Below are positions 62,465 through 64,000 of a DNA stretch of 64,000 bases, in pieces. The notes below the pieces were generated by a model. The model had not been told where the DNA came from. It worked only from the letters and a program-made list of their open reading frames with translations, and ran no database searches. The DNA lies in NCBI RefSeq assembly GCF_002160765.1, contig NZ_NFLF01000007.1, positions 1-64,000 of the forward strand, written 5' to 3'. The position numbers and the translations under genes were made by a program. Positions within the stretch are counted from its first letter, which is position 1. Each line of letters starts with the position of its first letter. This DNA comes from Lachnoclostridium sp. An138. Its GTDB lineage: Bacteria; Bacillota; Clostridia; Lachnospirales; Lachnospiraceae.

Positions 62465-62836
62465 TCAGAACCGGCTGTTAAAAAAGTCCCTGAGTTCTTC
62501 GATATCCTTTTCCGTCAGGCTGTCATCTGACATCAGAGCCGCCGCCATATTTCCGGCATTCCCCTTAAAAAACTTATTCACAAAATTTCTGGTTTCTTCC
62601 TTTACATAGGCTTTCCGCTCCACGCAGGGCCGGTAATAGTAAACCTCCCGCTTCTCCTGCTCCAGCATTCCTTTTTTCACCAGCCGCTGAATCAGCGTCA
62701 GCACTGTGGTCCGTTCCCATTTTTTGTTCTTTTCAAGGAGCCCCCGTATTTCCGTGGTATTCAAAGGCTTTCCCGACGCCCAGAGCACTTCCAGAATCTC
62801 AAGCTCTGCGTCGGAAACCGATGTTTTTTTCTCCAT
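62465..62836 (-). CDS. blaI: BlaI/MecI-type transcriptional repressor
   Basis: 123-residue winged-helix repressor. It opens SDAELEILEVLWASGKPLNTTEIRGLLEKNKKWERTTVLTLIQRLVKKG, a typical BlaI DNA-binding domain; the C-terminal part dimerises. It likely binds the two dyads just upstream and is removed by the BlaR1-like protease. The start has GGAGGTGA. The usual beta-lactamase gene is absent; targets are its own operon and perhaps the divergent gene. Confidence 0.92.
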   Translation of the reverse strand: MEKKTSVSDAELEILEVLWASGKPLNTTEIRGLLEKNKKWERTTVLTLIQRLVKKGMLEQEKREVYYYRPCVERKAYVKEETRNFVNKFFKGNAGNMAAALMSDDSLTEKDIEELRDFFNSRF

Positions 62837-62858
62837 GCTGTTTCACCTCCATTATGGT

Positions 62859-62909
62859 GACTACCTTTGTAGACATATATAGTCTACATCTGTAGTCTCA
62901 AAATGTCAA
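62859..62909 (-). promoter_or_regulatory. blaI promoter with two BlaI-type operators
   Basis: Promoter: TTGACA (62904-62909), 17 bases, TAGACT (62881-62886), minus strand. Two dyads, GTCTACAAAGGTAGTC (62859-62874) and GACTACAGATGTAGAC (62882-62897), each match the TACA...TGTA plan of BlaI operators; one overlaps the -10. Confidence 0.85.
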
Positions 62910-62926
62910 GGGTTTTTCTCCCTGAA

Positions 62927-62955
62927 TTGACAACAGCAGAACATTCCTGTACACT
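62927..62955 (+). promoter_or_regulatory. Promoter of the divergent papain-like gene
   Basis: TTGACA (62927-62932) and TACACT (62950-62955) with 17 bases between, plus strand, starting 18 bases from the BlaI-side -35. It is close enough to be affected by repressor binding. Confidence 0.75.
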
Positions 62956-62992
62956 CTACCTGAAACAGTAAATTTACGGAAAGGAAAATGGT

Positions 62993-63832
62993 ATGAAAAT
63001 CTTCCAGAAAAATCATGGGAAAAAAACATTTATTTTCCTTCTCATTTTTCTTCTGCTCATTACGTTCTTTTCCATATATAAACTTTTTATTTACATGACG
63101 CCTGAGCGCATGGCATCTTTCCCCGGCTCCGCGCAAAGTGAGGAAACTTGTGAATCTGAAATTCCAGACTGCCAGGTCTGCTATCTCCTGAACCTGGACG
63201 GCATGAAGGGCCTCGGCCATTCTGCTCTTCTGCTGATTGATGAGACTGGCGCGGGCCAGCTTTTCAGCTACAATGGGATGCAGTACGGTCTGCTTCCATG
63301 CCTGCTTGGAAAAGAGGGAATCGGAAAAATGAAAGTAATTTCCATGACCCCGGAAGAAACGGCTGTGTTTCTAGAGACAGGCGAACCGCCCGCCTCCGCC
63401 TTTTCTACGAATGAATTTGATGAATGCCGTGATTTTGACCGTATTCTTTACCGGTATATCACAAGAAATGAATTTGATACCATTCTGTCGGGTACGAAAG
63501 GCTATATCGCTGCAGGAGAGGAGTTCGAAAAACTGTATGCCGCACTTCACGCTCCCGGAAACAGCGAAAGCGGCCGCCTTTCTGCGGAAAGTTCTATGGA
63601 AGCCTTTCTCTCTCAGGAACAGCTTCCCAAATACCAGATCTATACACATAACTGCGATACAGCCGCCCGCAGGCTGATCGCGCTCATTGACCCGGAAGCG
63701 GCCGCCTTCAATGATACAGAAGCCGGTCTCTTCCCCAAAAGCAATTACAAACGCATGTGCCGTTCTCTCAGCGAAGCCTGGGGCTTCGGCCCTCTGGGGA
63801 AAGACACCTGGCTGGAGAAACTGCTGCAATAG
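62993..63832 (+). CDS. Membrane-anchored protein with possible permuted papain-like (LRAT/NlpC-type) domain
   Basis: 279 residues. One N-terminal membrane anchor (about 12-34), then a domain outside. GLGHSALLLIDETGAGQLFSYNG and YTHNCDTAARRLIALIDP give a His-first, Cys-later order (the NCDT motif), as in permuted papain-like enzymes (YiiX/LRAT type) that cut lipid or peptide bonds. Family is inferred from the motifs only. It lies divergent from the blaI operon with its own promoter nearby, so it might be co-regulated. Alternative: a DUF4105-like protein. Confidence 0.6.
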   Translation: MKIFQKNHGKKTFIFLLIFLLLITFFSIYKLFIYMTPERMASFPGSAQSEETCESEIPDCQVCYLLNLDGMKGLGHSALLLIDETGAGQLFSYNGMQYGLLPCLLGKEGIGKMKVISMTPEETAVFLETGEPPASAFSTNEFDECRDFDRILYRYITRNEFDTILSGTKGYIAAGEEFEKLYAALHAPGNSESGRLSAESSMEAFLSQEQLPKYQIYTHNCDTAARRLIALIDPEAAAFNDTEAGLFPKSNYKRMCRSLSEAWGFGPLGKDTWLEKLLQ

Positions 63833-63984
63833 CGGCGGTTTCTCCGGCTATTTCGTCACAACGGTGACTTTGTCACAGAAAAAAGAATTTCCCCGCTGTA
63901 GAATACAGATATCCGGCGGGGAAAAGCCCGAAACTTGGATTCCCGCCGTCTTACAAATCATTATACCAAATGGAGGACAGACCT
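63833..63984. other. Intergenic hairpin before the last gene
   Basis: A stem TTTCCCCGC (63888-63896) with GCGGGGAAA (63916-63924) lies between the papain-like gene and the next. On the plus strand no T-tract follows. GTCAC/GTGAC repeats occur near 63855-63875. Confidence 0.4.
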
Positions 63985-64000
63985 ATGGGACTCTTTGATT
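63985..64000 (+). CDS. Start of a further gene (partial)
   Basis: An ATG with GGAGGACAGACCT ahead opens MGLFD and runs off the window. Five residues are too few to name it. Confidence 0.55.

Overview
The window looks like a chromosomal segment of a spore-forming, anaerobic Firmicute, most likely a Lachnospiraceae-type Clostridium relative. Signs of this are the compact gene order of housekeeping clusters (ylxM-ffh-rpsP-khpA-rimM-trmD-rplS; plsX-acpP-rnc-smc-ftsY), a GerA/SpoVAF germination protein, acetate kinase paired with PduL rather than Pta, strong GGAGG ribosome sites and fairly GC-rich coding DNA. Almost every gene lies on the minus strand; only a HAD phosphatase, luxS, a membrane-anchored papain-like protein and the last partial gene lie on the plus strand. 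No rRNA, tRNA or CRISPR array was seen.

Layout: 0-0.1 kb, end of an IS3-type element. 0.15-3 kb, rpmF-yceD under a consensus promoter, then ackA and pduL (acetyl-phosphate/acetate). 3.2-7.5 kb, lactonase and hemL-hemB-sirC-ybaK (partial tetrapyrrole operon). 7.5-12.7 kb, an Hsp70 and a 1,128-residue degenerate-J/TPR protein. 13-15.4 kb, spoVAF and a HAD phosphatase. 15.5-22.5 kb, an Fbp/Afu-type ABC importer with a YesM/YesN two-component system, and a YehR-like lipoprotein. 22.6-30.9 kb, AIM24, ppk-ppx (polyphosphate), dut, cinA, pgsA, rimO. 31-35 kb, DMT transporter, lipoproteins, yqeY, prepilin peptidase. 35-38 kb, luxS and an SOS-type operon (yolD, Y-family polymerase, yedK) behind a LexA-like box, with the polymerase frameshifted. 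38-46.5 kb, pgeF, yraN, rnhB, two signal peptidases around rbgA, and the ribosomal/SRP cluster. 46.5-50 kb, voltage-gated-type K+ channel, a large membrane protein and mntP behind a Mn2+ (yybP-ykoY) riboswitch. 50-52.1 kb, the accessory highlight. 52.1-60 kb, ilvA, ftsY, smc, rnc, acpP, plsX. 60-64 kb, BlaR1/BlaI-type pair with paired operators, divergent from a papain-like membrane protein.

Main discoveries. (1) At 50.66-50.91 kb a segment is bounded by perfect 21-bp inverted repeats and carries an outward promoter. One repeat overlaps the stop codon of an intact tyrosine recombinase; the other abuts a lipoprotein gene. This looks like a self-contained invertible promoter switch, currently pointing away from the lipoprotein, which itself carries an in-frame TAG. 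(2) Three intergenic islands (2.2, 44.1 and 51.9 kb), and a fourth that is similar in form, share one fold: an outer stem enclosing a hairpin, the core CGCCCTAT, and a long hairpin. Their stems differ in sequence but stay paired, which marks a dispersed structured repeat family.
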